Shown one piece after another: positions 26,494-35,613 of a stretch of DNA of 64,000 bases (its first letter is position 1; every line of letters starts with the position of its first letter). Under the pieces are notes generated by a model. It had not been told where the DNA came from. It saw nothing but the letters and a program-made list of their open reading frames with translations, and did no database searches. The DNA is from SABI01 sp963678555 (lineage in GTDB: Bacteria > Spirochaetota > Spirochaetia > Sphaerochaetales > Sphaerochaetaceae), in NCBI GenBank assembly GCA_963678555.2, contig CAXXJA010000002.1:620001-684000 (forward strand), given 5' to 3'. The translations under genes were made by a program, and so were the position numbers.

Positions 26494-26596
26494 TCCCCCA
26501 TTTCCCCTCAGAGAAAAAACACTGTACAGGTAAATTCCCGAAAACTGCCTGTTCATGCTAGGTTACATGCTTTCTTTGTGCTATAGTTGCGCAGCT

Positions 26597-28438
26597 ATGT
26601 TGAAAACAAACAATCAGATACGAAATATTGCGATCATTGCTCACGTCGACCACGGCAAGACGACTCTTGTGGACGGACTGTTCCGCCAAAGCGGTCTTCT
26701 CGCTTCCCGGGACACACAGGAGCGGATCATGGATTCGGGGGCTCTTGAAAGGGAGCGGGGCATCACTATCAGTGCAAAGAACTGTGCGATCACATGGAAG
26801 AACGTGAAGATCAATATCATCGACACTCCGGGACACGCCGACTTCGGAGGTGAGGTCGAACGGGGGCTGTCGATGGTGAACGGTGTCGTTCTTCTCGTAG
26901 ATGCTGCCGAAGGACCGCTGCCTCAGACCCGTTTCGTCCTCCAGAAAGCGCTTGCACTTGATCTTGCCGTTATCATCGTGATCAACAAGGTCGACCGTCA
27001 GGATGCACGACCTCAGGAAGTGCTTGAGGAGGTCTACGACCTTCTCCTTGAACTCAATCCCGACGAGGCGATGCTCGAGGTGCCTGTTCTCTACTCAATC
27101 GGGAGAGAAGGGTCCTGCGGGTCCGATCCCGGTGCCCTTGACGGGGATCTGCATGCACTGCTCGATATGATGGTGCGGGTGATTCCTCCCCCGAAGTACG
27201 ATGATGCGGAACCGTTCCAGATGCTCGTCAGTGATCTCGGCTATAGTGACTTTCTCGGACGTCTCGCGATAGGGAAGGTTGTAAACGGCAGTGCCGATAC
27301 GAATGACTCTCTCATCTGTCTCGGTACTGATCACGAGAAAGTCTCCCTGAGGGTCACTCGCCTGCAATGCTACGATGGACCGACATTCCACGAGGTGGGT
27401 CATGTAGAACCCGGTGATATCGTCGTACTATCAGGGGTGGAAAAGGTCTCCATCGGAGATACGATCTGTACGAGGGAGCAGCCGAAGGCTCTCGAGCGGA
27501 TCACTGTCGATGAACCGACAGTGGCCATGAGATTCAGCAAGAACATCTCACCGCTTGCGGGCAAGGAAGGCACTCATGTACAGGCCACGAAGATCTACCA
27601 GCGGCTACAGAAGGAAGCTCTCCAGAACGTTTCGATCAGGGTGGAAAAGAGTAGTACAGATGATTCCATCATCGTAAAGGGGCGCGGAGAGTTCCAGCTT
27701 GCGGTCATTATAGAATCCATGAGACGGGAAGGTTTCGAACTCTGTGTCGGTCGTCCTATGATCATTTTCAGGGAAGATGAGAAGGGGAATAAGACCGAAC
27801 CGATCGAATTGCTCCGGGTTGACTGCCCTGAGACCTACAGTGGAGTGGTGATGGAAAAACTTGCCAAGCGCAAGGGACAGATGATGGATATAACCTACGA
27901 TGTTGAGGGGAGGGTGAACATGCATTTCGAGATACCGTCCCGTGCTCTCATCGGGTACCGGGATGAGTTCCTGACAGATACCAAGGGTACAGGAGTGATG
28001 CACGCACTCCTGAAAGGGTACGAACCCTACCGCGGTGACTTCCCCGACCGGTTTACCGGTTCACTGATAGCTGACCGGTCTGGAAGTGCTGTAGCCTACG
28101 GTCTGTTCGGACTGGAACCCAGAGGACGACTGTTCGTCACTCCCGGAGATCCTGTCTACGAAGGGATGATCATCGGTGAACACAATCGTGAGGTCGATCT
28201 CGCAGTGAATCCTGCGCGGACGAAAAAGCTCACCAATATGCGGGCATCGGGGAAGGATGAGGCTGTCACCCTCACTCCCGTTGTTCCCATGACACTTGAG
28301 CAGGCGATCCGGTTCATCAAGGACGATGAGATGGTGGAAGTGACTCCCACCTCGGTGCGTCTGTGCAAACGTATCCTCAGCGGGACACAGCGGAAGATCT
28401 ATGAAAGCCGTGGGTACATCCCCGAGTATCTTACATGA
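26597..28438 (+). CDS. typA: Ribosome-associated GTPase TypA/BipA
   Basis: A translational GTPase that binds 70S ribosomes and helps 50S assembly and stress growth. The protein has 613 residues, the usual length. G1 AHVDHGKTT, switch I GITISAKN, G3 DTPGHADFGGEV and G4 NKVDR are all present, followed by EF-G-like domains and the TypA C-terminal domain. The chosen start gives MLKTNNQIRN; a longer frame from 26555 would add 14 residues not expected in the family. There is no Shine-Dalgarno. TATAGT at 26582-26587 ends 9 nt before the ATG, suggesting a near-leaderless mRNA. Confidence 0.95.
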   Translation: MLKTNNQIRNIAIIAHVDHGKTTLVDGLFRQSGLLASRDTQERIMDSGALERERGITISAKNCAITWKNVKINIIDTPGHADFGGEVERGLSMVNGVVLLVDAAEGPLPQTRFVLQKALALDLAVIIVINKVDRQDARPQEVLEEVYDLLLELNPDEAMLEVPVLYSIGREGSCGSDPGALDGDLHALLDMMVRVIPPPKYDDAEPFQMLVSDLGYSDFLGRLAIGKVVNGSADTNDSLICLGTDHEKVSLRVTRLQCYDGPTFHEVGHVEPGDIVVLSGVEKVSIGDTICTREQPKALERITVDEPTVAMRFSKNISPLAGKEGTHVQATKIYQRLQKEALQNVSIRVEKSSTDDSIIVKGRGEFQLAVIIESMRREGFELCVGRPMIIFREDEKGNKTEPIELLRVDCPETYSGVVMEKLAKRKGQMMDITYDVEGRVNMHFEIPSRALIGYRDEFLTDTKGTGVMHALLKGYEPYRGDFPDRFTGSLIADRSGSAVAYGLFGLEPRGRLFVTPGDPVYEGMIIGEHNREVDLAVNPARTKKLTNMRASGKDEAVTLTPVVPMTLEQAIRFIKDDEMVEVTPTSVRLCKRILSGTQRKIYESRGYIPEYLT

Positions 28439-28520
28439 CCGGGAACTTGACAGCCGTAGATCGTTCGGAGAAGAAACGTCTTCCCACATCGATACAGCTG
28501 CATGAAAGTCAGGAAAAGAC

Positions 28521-28554
28521 AAAAAAAGGAGGAGCAGCCATTCAGCCACTCCTC
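28521..28554 (-). terminator. Intrinsic terminator of tRNA-Pro
   Basis: On the minus strand, GAGGAG pairs with CTCCTC across a 14-nt loop, followed by seven T (28527-28521). It lies 16 bp past the 3' end of the tRNA gene and fits as its terminator. Confidence 0.65.
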
Positions 28555-28570
28555 AATCGTATAACGGTAT

Positions 28571-28642
28571 CGGGCAGAGAGGATTTGAACCTCCGACCCC
28601 TTGGTCCCGAACCAAGTGCGCTAGCCCCTGCGCTACTGCCCG
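28571..28642 (-). tRNA. tRNA-Pro (CGG)
   Basis: A 72-base cloverleaf. The acceptor stem CGGGCAG/CTGCCCG pairs fully, with C1-G72 as in bacterial tRNA-Pro. The D stem is GCGC/GCGC. The anticodon stem CTTGG/CCAAG encloses loop TTCGGGA with anticodon CGG. The T arm GGAGG-TTCAAAT-CCTCT completes the fold, with a 5-base variable loop. The next base is A (discriminator). CCA is not encoded. Confidence 0.97.
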
Positions 28643-28802
28643 TCAAGATGATACTATAGGGAAAGAATCGAGGTATGTCAACGACTGTGATGAATATAGT
28701 CTTCAGTGTTTCCGTTGACATTATCAACCTCCCTATGATACCTTTGCGAAGGTGTCTATTATTACAGTAGAACACCTATATTCAGTGAAAAAGAGGTAAG
28801 GC

Positions 28803-30353
28803 ATGCCCTCCAATGACTCTAACAACAACGAACAGAACTCAGGAAAGGTGGTAAAACTTTCAGGCAGTCAGAAGAAAGAGACTGGCAGGAAGGTACGACA
28901 GCCGATGACTTTTTCTAAAATTCTGACCTATATTATTCTTGCTGTCATATCGATCGTTCTGATTGTCGGCATCATTGTCCCTTCTCTGGGTTCCTCAGCC
29001 CGTAATGCATCCATCTCCTTTGGTTCCTATGACGGTGAGGATATCGTGTTTACGCCCGGCAACTATTTCTACCGGCAGTATCAGGCTCAGGCACAGCAGG
29101 CTACAGGTAGCGATGAAATGGCCGCCTACCAGATATGGAACGGTGCCTATCAGAGCACAGTCTTCCACACGGCGATGACTCGGATGGCTGATGATGCAGG
29201 AATCGTCATTGCAGAGGAGACCCTGAAGCGTCAGATCATTGAAAGCGGCGCCTATGACAAGGATGGAAAGTTCGATAATGCGACGTATGAGAGTGCTTCG
29301 ATTGAGAGCAGGAATGCTTTGAAGAAGCAGGTCGAGGATCTTATCCCTACCCGGATGATCCTGGCCGATATGCAGAGTACCCTTGATCCTGCAGGAGAAC
29401 TCGAATATATCCAGGCTCTCGGTCAGGAGGCGAAGGCGTTCGAATATGTCGTCCTTGATGCTTCTCTGTATCCCGAGGAGCTTACTCGAGAATTCGCCAT
29501 GAACAATCCCAGCGAGTTCGTCATGATAGATATTTCCATCATCTCCCTTGCCTCAGAAGAGGAGGCGCTTGACGTGCGGTCCTCAATAGAAGAGGGGCAG
29601 ATGACCTTCGAAGAAGCCGCGGTGCAGTATTCGCAGGATGCTCTCGCTGCTGAAGGAGGCAAGGCCGGAGTATTCCATCTTCATGAGATCAAGAGCAACT
29701 TCGCGGTTGAAGAGGAAGTAAACGAACTGTTCTCGACCGCGCAGGGTGAGGTGACCAGACCCTTCGAAACCCCGGGCGGGTATGCACTGTACCGGGTTGA
29801 GCAGAAGCCGTTCCCGGCAGACCTTGCTGACCCGGAGGTTCTTGATAACGTGAGAGCCTATATCCAGACGAACAATCCCGATATTACGAGTACCTATGTG
29901 AAGAATGTAGGCGAACAGCTCCTTGCAGACATTTCCAGCGGGGTATCGTTCTCTGAAGCGGGAGCGGCTCTGTCCCTTGAGCCTGTGACTGTAGGACTCA
30001 CTCCTGTTGATGTCAACTCATCAGCATTCCTTATGGGATTCAGATATACCGATCAGGGAGGATTCCTTGCCTCTCTGAGTTCCGATGTCGATGCTATGAG
30101 AAGCCTGTACTCACTGGAGACCGGAGACGTGAGTGATCTCATCGAAACCAACGGTTCCTACCTGGTTGCTACGGTGAGTGAGACTGCCTCTGTGAGTGAC
30201 TCGACCAGTCAGTACATAGGTATGCTGTATGACTATATCAAAGAACAGCAGGTGCAGCAGGAACTTATCAGTTCGATCTTCTCATCAGACTCGTTCGAGG
30301 ACAACTTCATGACAACCTATATCTCTGAGATCATGCAGGTCAGGAGTAACTGA
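28803..30353 (+). CDS. Membrane-anchored parvulin-type peptidyl-prolyl isomerase (SurA/PpiD-like)
   Basis: A 516-residue foldase expected in the periplasm. A charged N-terminus of about 38 residues is followed by one membrane segment (ILTYIILAVISIVLIVGIIV), as in PpiD. A SurA_N-like helical region follows (about 70-210), with TRMADDAGIVIAEETLKRQI. A rotamase-like domain around 225-345 includes AEGGKAGVFHLHEI, then FSTAQGEVTRPFETPGGYALYRVEQK. A C-terminal helical part ends the chain. AGAGG precedes the start. The upstream 160 bases hold TTGACA (28715-28720) with only a poor -10. It is a single gene. Confidence 0.75.
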   Translation: MPSNDSNNNEQNSGKVVKLSGSQKKETGRKVRQPMTFSKILTYIILAVISIVLIVGIIVPSLGSSARNASISFGSYDGEDIVFTPGNYFYRQYQAQAQQATGSDEMAAYQIWNGAYQSTVFHTAMTRMADDAGIVIAEETLKRQIIESGAYDKDGKFDNATYESASIESRNALKKQVEDLIPTRMILADMQSTLDPAGELEYIQALGQEAKAFEYVVLDASLYPEELTREFAMNNPSEFVMIDISIISLASEEEALDVRSSIEEGQMTFEEAAVQYSQDALAAEGGKAGVFHLHEIKSNFAVEEEVNELFSTAQGEVTRPFETPGGYALYRVEQKPFPADLADPEVLDNVRAYIQTNNPDITSTYVKNVGEQLLADISSGVSFSEAGAALSLEPVTVGLTPVDVNSSAFLMGFRYTDQGGFLASLSSDVDAMRSLYSLETGDVSDLIETNGSYLVATVSETASVSDSTSQYIGMLYDYIKEQQVQQELISSIFSSDSFEDNFMTTYISEIMQVRSN

Positions 30354-30455
30354 CCTCAGGATACGATAGTCAGGTACATGAAGATACTGAATCGGAACAG
30401 ATAGGGGAGGCACTGCCTCCCTTTTGTGTGATGTGGCATTCCCGGCGCTTTGTGG

Positions 30456-30484
30456 TTGCCTTTTTCCTCAACACTTTGTACGAT
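30456..30484 (+). promoter_or_regulatory. Leaderless promoter of the HD-domain gene
   Basis: TTGCCT (30456-30461), 17-bp spacer, TACGAT (30479-30484), then 6 nt to the ATG at 30491. The predicted transcription start is the A of the start codon and no Shine-Dalgarno is present. Confidence 0.55.
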
Positions 30485-30490
30485 AGGTCA

Positions 30491-31297
30491 ATGAAATCTC
30501 AGAAAGAACTAAAACTTGAACAGAGACTCTATTCCCTCCTGGATGAACAGAGCAGTGCAGGCCGGCTCCTCAGAATGCTCATCGAGGACGAGGAAGTGCA
30601 TCTGATGCAGGAGTACGCCAACAGTGTCAGCATCGTACGGCTCGGATTCAACGACCACGGGCCCGTGCATATGCGTCAGGTGACTATCAACGCAATAACG
30701 CTGTTTCATCTGCTGAGAGAAAACGGCATTATCGGCAGCATAGAGCAGGACCAGGTAGGAACCGCTGACGATTCGATGGCTGCGATTCTCCTGTCATCCT
30801 TTCTTCATGATCTCGGTATGGCAGTGGGAAGAGAGGACCATGAGCTGATGAGTTCGACGCTTGCACTGCCTTTGATCAACAGGTTCCTTACAGCAGTATA
30901 TCCTGATGCCATGTACAAGCAGGTCGTTATCCGCTCGGTTGCCATAGAAGGAATCGTGGGCCATATGGCGAACCGGAAAATTCATTCGGTTGAATCAGGA
31001 GTTATCCTGCTTGCAGACGGCTGTGACATGGAGAAGGGACGCGCAAGAATCCCGCTTGCCCTTTCTCACGGGGCCAGAGTCGGTGACATTCACAAGTACT
31101 CATCAAACGCGATCGAGAAGGTCCGCATCGTACAGGGAAGAGAGAAGGCGGTTGCGATTGAAGTTGATATGACAAGTGAGGTCGGTTTCTTCCAGGTCGA
31201 GGAGGTGCTTATCCCCAAGATTAATATGTCTCCGATCAAGCCGTATATAGAATTGTATGCTAGAATACTTGGAGAAGATTACAAACAGTATCTGTAA
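30491..31297 (+). CDS. HD-domain phosphohydrolase-like protein
   Basis: A 268-residue protein with an HD-type metal site. Histidine-rich segments occur in FNDHGPVHMRQV (about residues 54-65) and the paired HD in SSFLHDLGMAVGREDH. Later helices carry VGHMANRKIH and LLADGCDMEKGRARI. HD proteins hydrolyse nucleotides, cyclic dinucleotides or ppGpp; the substrate here is unknown. The long upstream frame from 30428 is rejected because MKSQKELK at 30491 sits exactly behind a leaderless promoter. It is followed 17 bp later by a sugar kinase. Confidence 0.75.
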   Translation: MKSQKELKLEQRLYSLLDEQSSAGRLLRMLIEDEEVHLMQEYANSVSIVRLGFNDHGPVHMRQVTINAITLFHLLRENGIIGSIEQDQVGTADDSMAAILLSSFLHDLGMAVGREDHELMSSTLALPLINRFLTAVYPDAMYKQVVIRSVAIEGIVGHMANRKIHSVESGVILLADGCDMEKGRARIPLALSHGARVGDIHKYSSNAIEKVRIVQGREKAVAIEVDMTSEVGFFQVEEVLIPKINMSPIKPYIELYARILGEDYKQYL

Positions 31298-31314
31298 CAT
31301 AAAGGAGTTGCTAT

Positions 31315-32259
31315 ATGATAGGTTTTCTTGGAGAAGCACTGATTGATTTTATTTCCAGAGATGAGGATGCGGGATCCGATCCCCTGTTCCATTACTATGC
31401 TGGCGGGTCCACACTGAATGCGGCCACGGCAGCGAGCAGGCTTGGAAGCGACACTCTTTTCCTGGGAAAACTATCCAGGGACATGTTCGGGCAGAAGATG
31501 AAGGCCTATTTTGAGGCGAACAACGTGCATTTCCGCAGCGAACTCGTTGATGTGCCACAGAACTCCATGATCGGTTTTGCAAAGATTGACGAAACAGGCG
31601 CTGCCAGCTATGTTTTTTATACGGCAGATACAACTGTCACCTCCTTTACTTCAGAGGAGATTGTGAAGACAATCGAAGAGTCTGAGAATCTTGATTATAT
31701 CCTCATCGGTTCGGTTTCGGTAGCTCTTGAGACAAGTGGAGAACACATCAGAAACGCTCTTAGAAGCATCAAGGACCTTCCCTTCGTCTTCTTCGATCCC
31801 AACGTACGTCCCACTGTCATTGAGGATTTCGGGCGGTACCATGAGAGAATGAAGGAACTCGCATCTCTCGCGTCTATCATCAAGCTGTCACATGAAGATC
31901 TTGCGTTCCTCTATCCCGAGCTCCCCGTTGCCGAAGGACTGAACAGGCTGATGGAGGGGAACACCCAGGCGATTATTCTGACACTCGGAAAAGATGGTCT
32001 GAGATGGATTGACGCCCAGGGGCGGAGTATAGAGGTCCCGGCGATCGATAACCCGATAGTGGACACGGTAGGTGCCGGAGATACGGTCAGCGGGGCTGTG
32101 CTCACGTTCCTGAGTGAGCATTCGGTTATGCAGGTACATGAGTTGAGTGATTCTCAGGTTACAGAGATGCTTGAGTTCGCAGTCCAGGCTGCTGCCGTGA
32201 CGACAAGCCGCAAGGGAGCGAACCCGCCTCTCAGAAGTGAAGTCGGCTCAGTCCTCTAG
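31315..32259 (+). CDS. PfkB-family carbohydrate kinase, fructokinase-like
   Basis: A 314-residue ribokinase-fold kinase. GEALIDF at the N-terminus and YYAGGSTLNAATAASRLG give the sugar-binding Gly-Gly and N motif of fructokinases. DTVGAGDTVSGAVL near residue 245 is the PfkB signature 2 with the catalytic Asp. The N-terminal GEALIDF form is typical of fructokinase rather than ribokinase. AAGGAG lies upstream of the start. It ends tail-to-tail with a second PfkB kinase across a shared hairpin. Confidence 0.85.
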   Translation: MIGFLGEALIDFISRDEDAGSDPLFHYYAGGSTLNAATAASRLGSDTLFLGKLSRDMFGQKMKAYFEANNVHFRSELVDVPQNSMIGFAKIDETGAASYVFYTADTTVTSFTSEEIVKTIEESENLDYILIGSVSVALETSGEHIRNALRSIKDLPFVFFDPNVRPTVIEDFGRYHERMKELASLASIIKLSHEDLAFLYPELPVAEGLNRLMEGNTQAIILTLGKDGLRWIDAQGRSIEVPAIDNPIVDTVGAGDTVSGAVLTFLSEHSVMQVHELSDSQVTEMLEFAVQAAAVTTSRKGANPPLRSEVGSVL

Positions 32260-32268
32260 AATGCGACC

Positions 32269-32292
32269 TGCGGCCTGATGTTTCAGGCCGCA
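32269..32292. terminator. Shared hairpin between two convergent sugar kinases
   Basis: TGCGGCCTGA and TCAGGCCGCA form a perfect 10-bp stem with a TGTT loop in the 39-bp gap between the convergent genes. T-tracts are lacking on both sides. It probably serves both directions. Confidence 0.6.
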
Positions 32293-32298
32293 CAGCAA

Positions 32299-33216
32299 TC
32301 AGTCAAGTTTCAGATCCCGGTAGGCATAGCCGTCGAGGAGAGAAAACTCTGTCGGCCGGGGAATGGAAGGAAGAGCTCCTTCCCTCATCACCGTGATATT
32401 GCTGGCCTTGCTGGCACGCACCAGTGATTCCGCGACCGACACGTCCCTGCTTCGGTTAGCGACATAACAGCCTATGAACGTATCGCCTGCCGCGGTGGTA
32501 TCGACGACCGGGACATCCCACACGCCGCAGGAGGTAATCTCTCCGTTGCCCTTCGCGTGCAGCACTCCGTCCTTGCCCAGTGTGATGAGTATCTCTGTAT
32601 CGGGATACATATCACTCAGACTCTTCAGTGAAGCTACAGGGTCACTCACTGTGCTGAGGCCCTCTGCTTCAGTCTCATTGAGTACGAGAATGTCTAGAAG
32701 GTGGAGAGGAAGCTGCTTTACATCATCGTTGTACGGTGCAGGATTGAAACAGATCTTCAGCTCTCTTTTTCTGCTCTGTTCGATGATATAATGATTGAGG
32801 TTGATCTCATTCTGGAGGAGGATCCAGTCGCCTTTCTTTGTGTGGGACAGTACCCGGTCAACATCTTCTGCGGTGAAGGTCTGATTGCCGCCGCCATAGA
32901 GAACGATGGAGTTCTGGCCCTCTCTTGAGACCTGGATCAGAGCCTGTCCGGTCGGTGTCGAGGATTCCTGCAGGAAGCTCACATCAACACCCTTCTCTTC
33001 AAGCAGGGGGATGATGAACCTGCCGTCTTCACCGATCCTGCCCACATGATATACCTGTGCCTCGCCGGCGTAGGAAGCTCCTGCAGACTGGTTTGCTCCC
33101 TTTCCCCCGACACTTCTGGTAAGTGATGAAGAGGGTATCGTCTCTCCAGGTCGAACGATATGATCGACCTTGAAGATGATATCTATGTTCGTTGAACCGA
33201 AATTATACAGAGCCAT
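32299..33216 (-). CDS. PfkB-family carbohydrate kinase, ribokinase-like
   Basis: A 305-residue kinase that probably phosphorylates ribose or a related sugar. NFGSTNIDIIFKV at the N-terminus and VGGKGANQSAGASYAG carry the family's substrate Gly-Gly and GKGANQ, as in ribokinase. VDTTAAGDTFIGCYVA holds the anion hole and catalytic Asp. In the usual ribokinase signature the motif reads TTGAGDTF; here the middle Gly is Ala, a minor variant. A Shine-Dalgarno-like GAGGG is about 10 nt upstream. It lies 22 bp downstream of asnA on the same strand and is probably co-transcribed with it. Confidence 0.85.
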   Translation of the reverse strand: MALYNFGSTNIDIIFKVDHIVRPGETIPSSSLTRSVGGKGANQSAGASYAGEAQVYHVGRIGEDGRFIIPLLEEKGVDVSFLQESSTPTGQALIQVSREGQNSIVLYGGGNQTFTAEDVDRVLSHTKKGDWILLQNEINLNHYIIEQSRKRELKICFNPAPYNDDVKQLPLHLLDILVLNETEAEGLSTVSDPVASLKSLSDMYPDTEILITLGKDGVLHAKGNGEITSCGVWDVPVVDTTAAGDTFIGCYVANRSRDVSVAESLVRASKASNITVMREGALPSIPRPTEFSLLDGYAYRDLKLD

Positions 33217-33237
33217 TAGGTATTTCCCTCATCGCAA

Positions 33238-34272
33238 CTACAGGAGCGTTACCTGGTGTTCAGCTGCCTCATCATGGATGGCTTCGGGCCATACGGAGGC
33301 CTGAACCTCGCCGATATGTGCCTTTTTCAGGAGGAACATGCAGATACGTGACTGGCCGATACCACCTCCCACACTCTGGGGGAACTGTCCGTCAAGAAGG
33401 CGTGTATGCCAGTACAGCTCTTTTCTCTCTTCCTTACCCGTTATCTTCAGCTGCCGCAGCAGAGATGCCTGATCTACGCGTATGCCCATGGAGGAGAGTT
33501 CAAGAGAATCCTGACGAACCCTGTCCCATACGATGATATCACCGTTGAGACCATAGGTCGAATCAGAGGTAGGTGTAGACCAGTCATCATAGTCGGGAGC
33601 TCTTCCTCCATGGACCACACCGTCCTCCAGGACCTTGCCGATTCCGATGATGAATATCGCACCGTACTCTTCTGCGAGTTTCTTTTCCCGTTCTGCGGGC
33701 GTGAGATCCGGATATCGTTTGAGGGCCTCCTCGGAGTGGATGAAGGTGATGTTCTCGGGGAGGTACGGGGGACACTGGGGAAACATCTCGCCGATGAGGA
33801 ACTCTGTCCGCTTCAGTGCTCCGTAGATCTTCTCAACGATATACTTCAGGTACTCAAGAGTCCTTGAGTTGTCAGGCATTGCCAGCTCCCAGTCCCACTG
33901 GTCGACGTAGATGGAGTGAATCTGGTCGAGATCATCGTCGGGCCTGATGGCGTTCATGTCTGTGTACAGCCCGGTTCCCTTTTCGAAGGAGTAGTCGGCA
34001 AGGGCCATTCTCTTCCACTTTGCAAGTGAGTGCACTATCTCCATCTTTCTATTGTCAAGGTTCATTACCTCGAAACTGACAGGACGTTCAATACCGTTAA
34101 GGTCGTCATTGATACCGCTTCCCTTCGCTACGAATAGTGGTGAGGTGACGCGTGAAAGATAGAGTTCTCCACTCAGCTCTCTTTCGAATGTATCCTTCAC
34201 ATACTTGACTGCTCTCTCGGTGTGACGCGCATCCATAAATGGAGTGTACCCGTCAGGAAATTGCTTGTTCAT
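33238..34272 (-). CDS. asnA: Aspartate-ammonia ligase (asparagine synthetase A)
   Basis: Makes asparagine from aspartate, ammonia and ATP. The protein has 344 residues; E. coli AsnA has 330. It has a class II aminoacyl-tRNA-synthetase-like fold. SRVTSPLFVAKGSGINDDLNG, EIVHSLAKWKR, YTDMNAIRPDDDLD, VDQWDWE and the C-terminal GGGIGQSRICMFLL motif 3 are all visible. The start at 34272 (MNKQFPDGY) has AAGGAG 9 nt upstream; the longer frame from 34362 adds 30 residues without support. Confidence 0.95.
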   Translation of the reverse strand: MNKQFPDGYTPFMDARHTERAVKYVKDTFERELSGELYLSRVTSPLFVAKGSGINDDLNGIERPVSFEVMNLDNRKMEIVHSLAKWKRMALADYSFEKGTGLYTDMNAIRPDDDLDQIHSIYVDQWDWELAMPDNSRTLEYLKYIVEKIYGALKRTEFLIGEMFPQCPPYLPENITFIHSEEALKRYPDLTPAEREKKLAEEYGAIFIIGIGKVLEDGVVHGGRAPDYDDWSTPTSDSTYGLNGDIIVWDRVRQDSLELSSMGIRVDQASLLRQLKITGKEERKELYWHTRLLDGQFPQSVGGGIGQSRICMFLLKKAHIGEVQASVWPEAIHDEAAEHQVTLL

Positions 34273-34345
34273 GCCTGTATTCTCCTTGCTGCTTCCCTTG
34301 CAGGCGTATAGCTCATTACTACACGGCCGAAAAGGTTTTAGTAAC

Positions 34346-34373
34346 GATATAGAAAGATACAAGGATCTGTCAA
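34346..34373 (-). promoter_or_regulatory. Promoter of asnA
   Basis: Minus strand TTGACA (34373-34368), 16-bp spacer, TATATC (34351-34346). The leader to the asnA start is about 67 nt. Confidence 0.55.
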
Positions 34374-34685
34374 TGTTTTATCGGTAAGATCTGATCATTG
34401 CTCCGATGGAAATTCCCGAGCAGGTGTTCCGTGGAAGCAAAAGAACTGTCGGTTGACGGATAGATCATTGCCGGGGCTATCTCCGCGGTGTCCCTTTTTC
34501 TCTTCCTTCCTACGTTCAGTGGAAGCAGTACCCGTGTGATACTGTTGCTGCTATATATCATATAACAGGCACATAGTATCTATATGGTAACAGGTAACTA
34601 ACCTAGTATATCAGTATAAAAATTATATACATATGATAGCATTACTCTGATGATATGGCATCCTGACCGTGTCCTGATTTTCCAT

Positions 34686-34723
34686 ATATCTGTATAGGAA
34701 TAGAACTATTTCTATACAGATAT
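34686..34723. repeat. 38-bp palindrome upstream of the ParA gene
   Basis: ATATCTGTATAG (34686-34697) and CTATACAGATAT (34712-34723) are perfect 12-bp arms. Inside them AATAG/CTATT pairs again around a 2-nt centre, with one G-T mismatch between. The motif ATATCTGT recurs at 34737-34744. It is a good candidate binding site for the RHH partner protein. Confidence 0.65.
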
Positions 34724-34798
34724 GTTCTACCGGTAGATATCTGTTAAGCGATAATCGGGAGGCTATTCGGAGCCGGTCATTTTCCACGAAAACGTGAC

Positions 34799-34827
34799 TT
34801 GATTTATCAGGTAGCTGTTCCTATAAT
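34799..34827 (+). promoter_or_regulatory. Promoter of the ParA-RHH operon
   Basis: TTGATT (34799-34804), 17-bp spacer, TATAAT (34822-34827). The predicted start near 34834 leaves a 16-nt leader with AAAGG before the ATG at 34850. Confidence 0.7.
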
Positions 34828-34849
34828 TACTGAATAAAGGTTCGATATC

Positions 34850-35611
34850 ATGAACAAGACTATTTCATTCCACTTGCAGAAGGGAGGAGTGGGTAAGACC
34901 ACCATTGCCGGAGCGGTTGCATGTGAGTCTGCCATGAGTGGATATCCAACTCTCCTTGTGGATCTTGATCCACAGGGAAATACTTCCTCATGGTTTTATA
35001 CCGGTTCGGCGGAATACGAGGTGGCTGATGTGCTTCGCGGGACCTGTTATGTGTGGGATGCAATCAAGTCTGTTGGATCGGTTGATAATCTGTACATCCT
35101 TCCTTCTTTCGGCATCGGCGGAGAACTGAAGGAGTATGGAGAGCAGTCGATCCGGAATGAACCGTACATCATTCACGAGATGATAGTGCAGTTGTCTAAG
35201 AGATTCGATCGGATTATTCTCGATCTTTCTCCGGGACTGGGACATCTTGAACGTTCAGCCCTCATCGCAAGTGATGAGGTCATAACACCGATGACACCGG
35301 AAATATTCAGTCTTGACGGACTTGAGATATTCATATATGAACTGGAAAAACTGAGAAAAGAGTTTACTTCTATAGCCTTTCATAAGCGAGTGATTATCAA
35401 TGGTTTTGACGGCAGGATAGCGCAGCACAAGGACATGTGGCGTGCTGCTGAATCCGGTCCCTTTACCATATATCGCCTTCCCGTGGACCCTGTGTTCAGG
35501 AAATCTCAGGAACAGCATCTTCCCCCGCAGATGTATTCTCATCGGGGAAAAGGACTGAAACGCACAACGAAACATGCGATTCGTGAGATTGCAGGTGAGA
35601 TCTGGAGTTGA
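34850..35611 (+). CDS. ParA-family partition ATPase (small, type Ib-like)
   Basis: A 253-residue Walker-type ATPase. The deviant Walker A KGGVGKTT is at 11-18, with the signature Lys. Walker A' is VDLDPQGNTSSW near 44-55, and Walker B is the hydrophobic strand DRIILDLSPGLG. It lacks the N-terminal helix-turn-helix of large type Ia ParA proteins. It is followed 2 bp later by a small RHH protein, the layout of plasmid ParF-ParG or delta-omega systems. It could segregate a plasmid, an integrated element or another cargo. No parB with a CTPase domain is nearby, so it is not the standard chromosomal ParABS. Confidence 0.85.
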   Translation: MNKTISFHLQKGGVGKTTIAGAVACESAMSGYPTLLVDLDPQGNTSSWFYTGSAEYEVADVLRGTCYVWDAIKSVGSVDNLYILPSFGIGGELKEYGEQSIRNEPYIIHEMIVQLSKRFDRIILDLSPGLGHLERSALIASDEVITPMTPEIFSLDGLEIFIYELEKLRKEFTSIAFHKRVIINGFDGRIAQHKDMWRAAESGPFTIYRLPVDPVFRKSQEQHLPPQMYSHRGKGLKRTTKHAIREIAGEIWS

Positions 35612-35613
35612 GG

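Larger units (their letters stand above)
34374..34849. other. AT-rich gene-free region, possible partition centromere
   Basis: About 480 bases without a gene, rich in A+T from 34550 on. Besides the 38-bp palindrome and the parA promoter, listed separately, it holds the palindrome CTACCGGTAG (34727-34736) directly joined to AGATATCT (34735-34742), and GGTAACAGGTAACT direct repeats near 34586-34599. A 63-codon frame on the minus strand (34370-34561) shows no family and no ribosome site. The dense repeats before a ParA gene suggest a parS/parC-like site. Confidence 0.45.

Noticed and set aside
28715..28777. GGTGT/ACACC hairpin after a TTGACA box before the foldase gene, considered as a riboswitch or attenuator
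   Set aside because: The stem is short with a long loop, and no riboswitch consensus or terminator follows.
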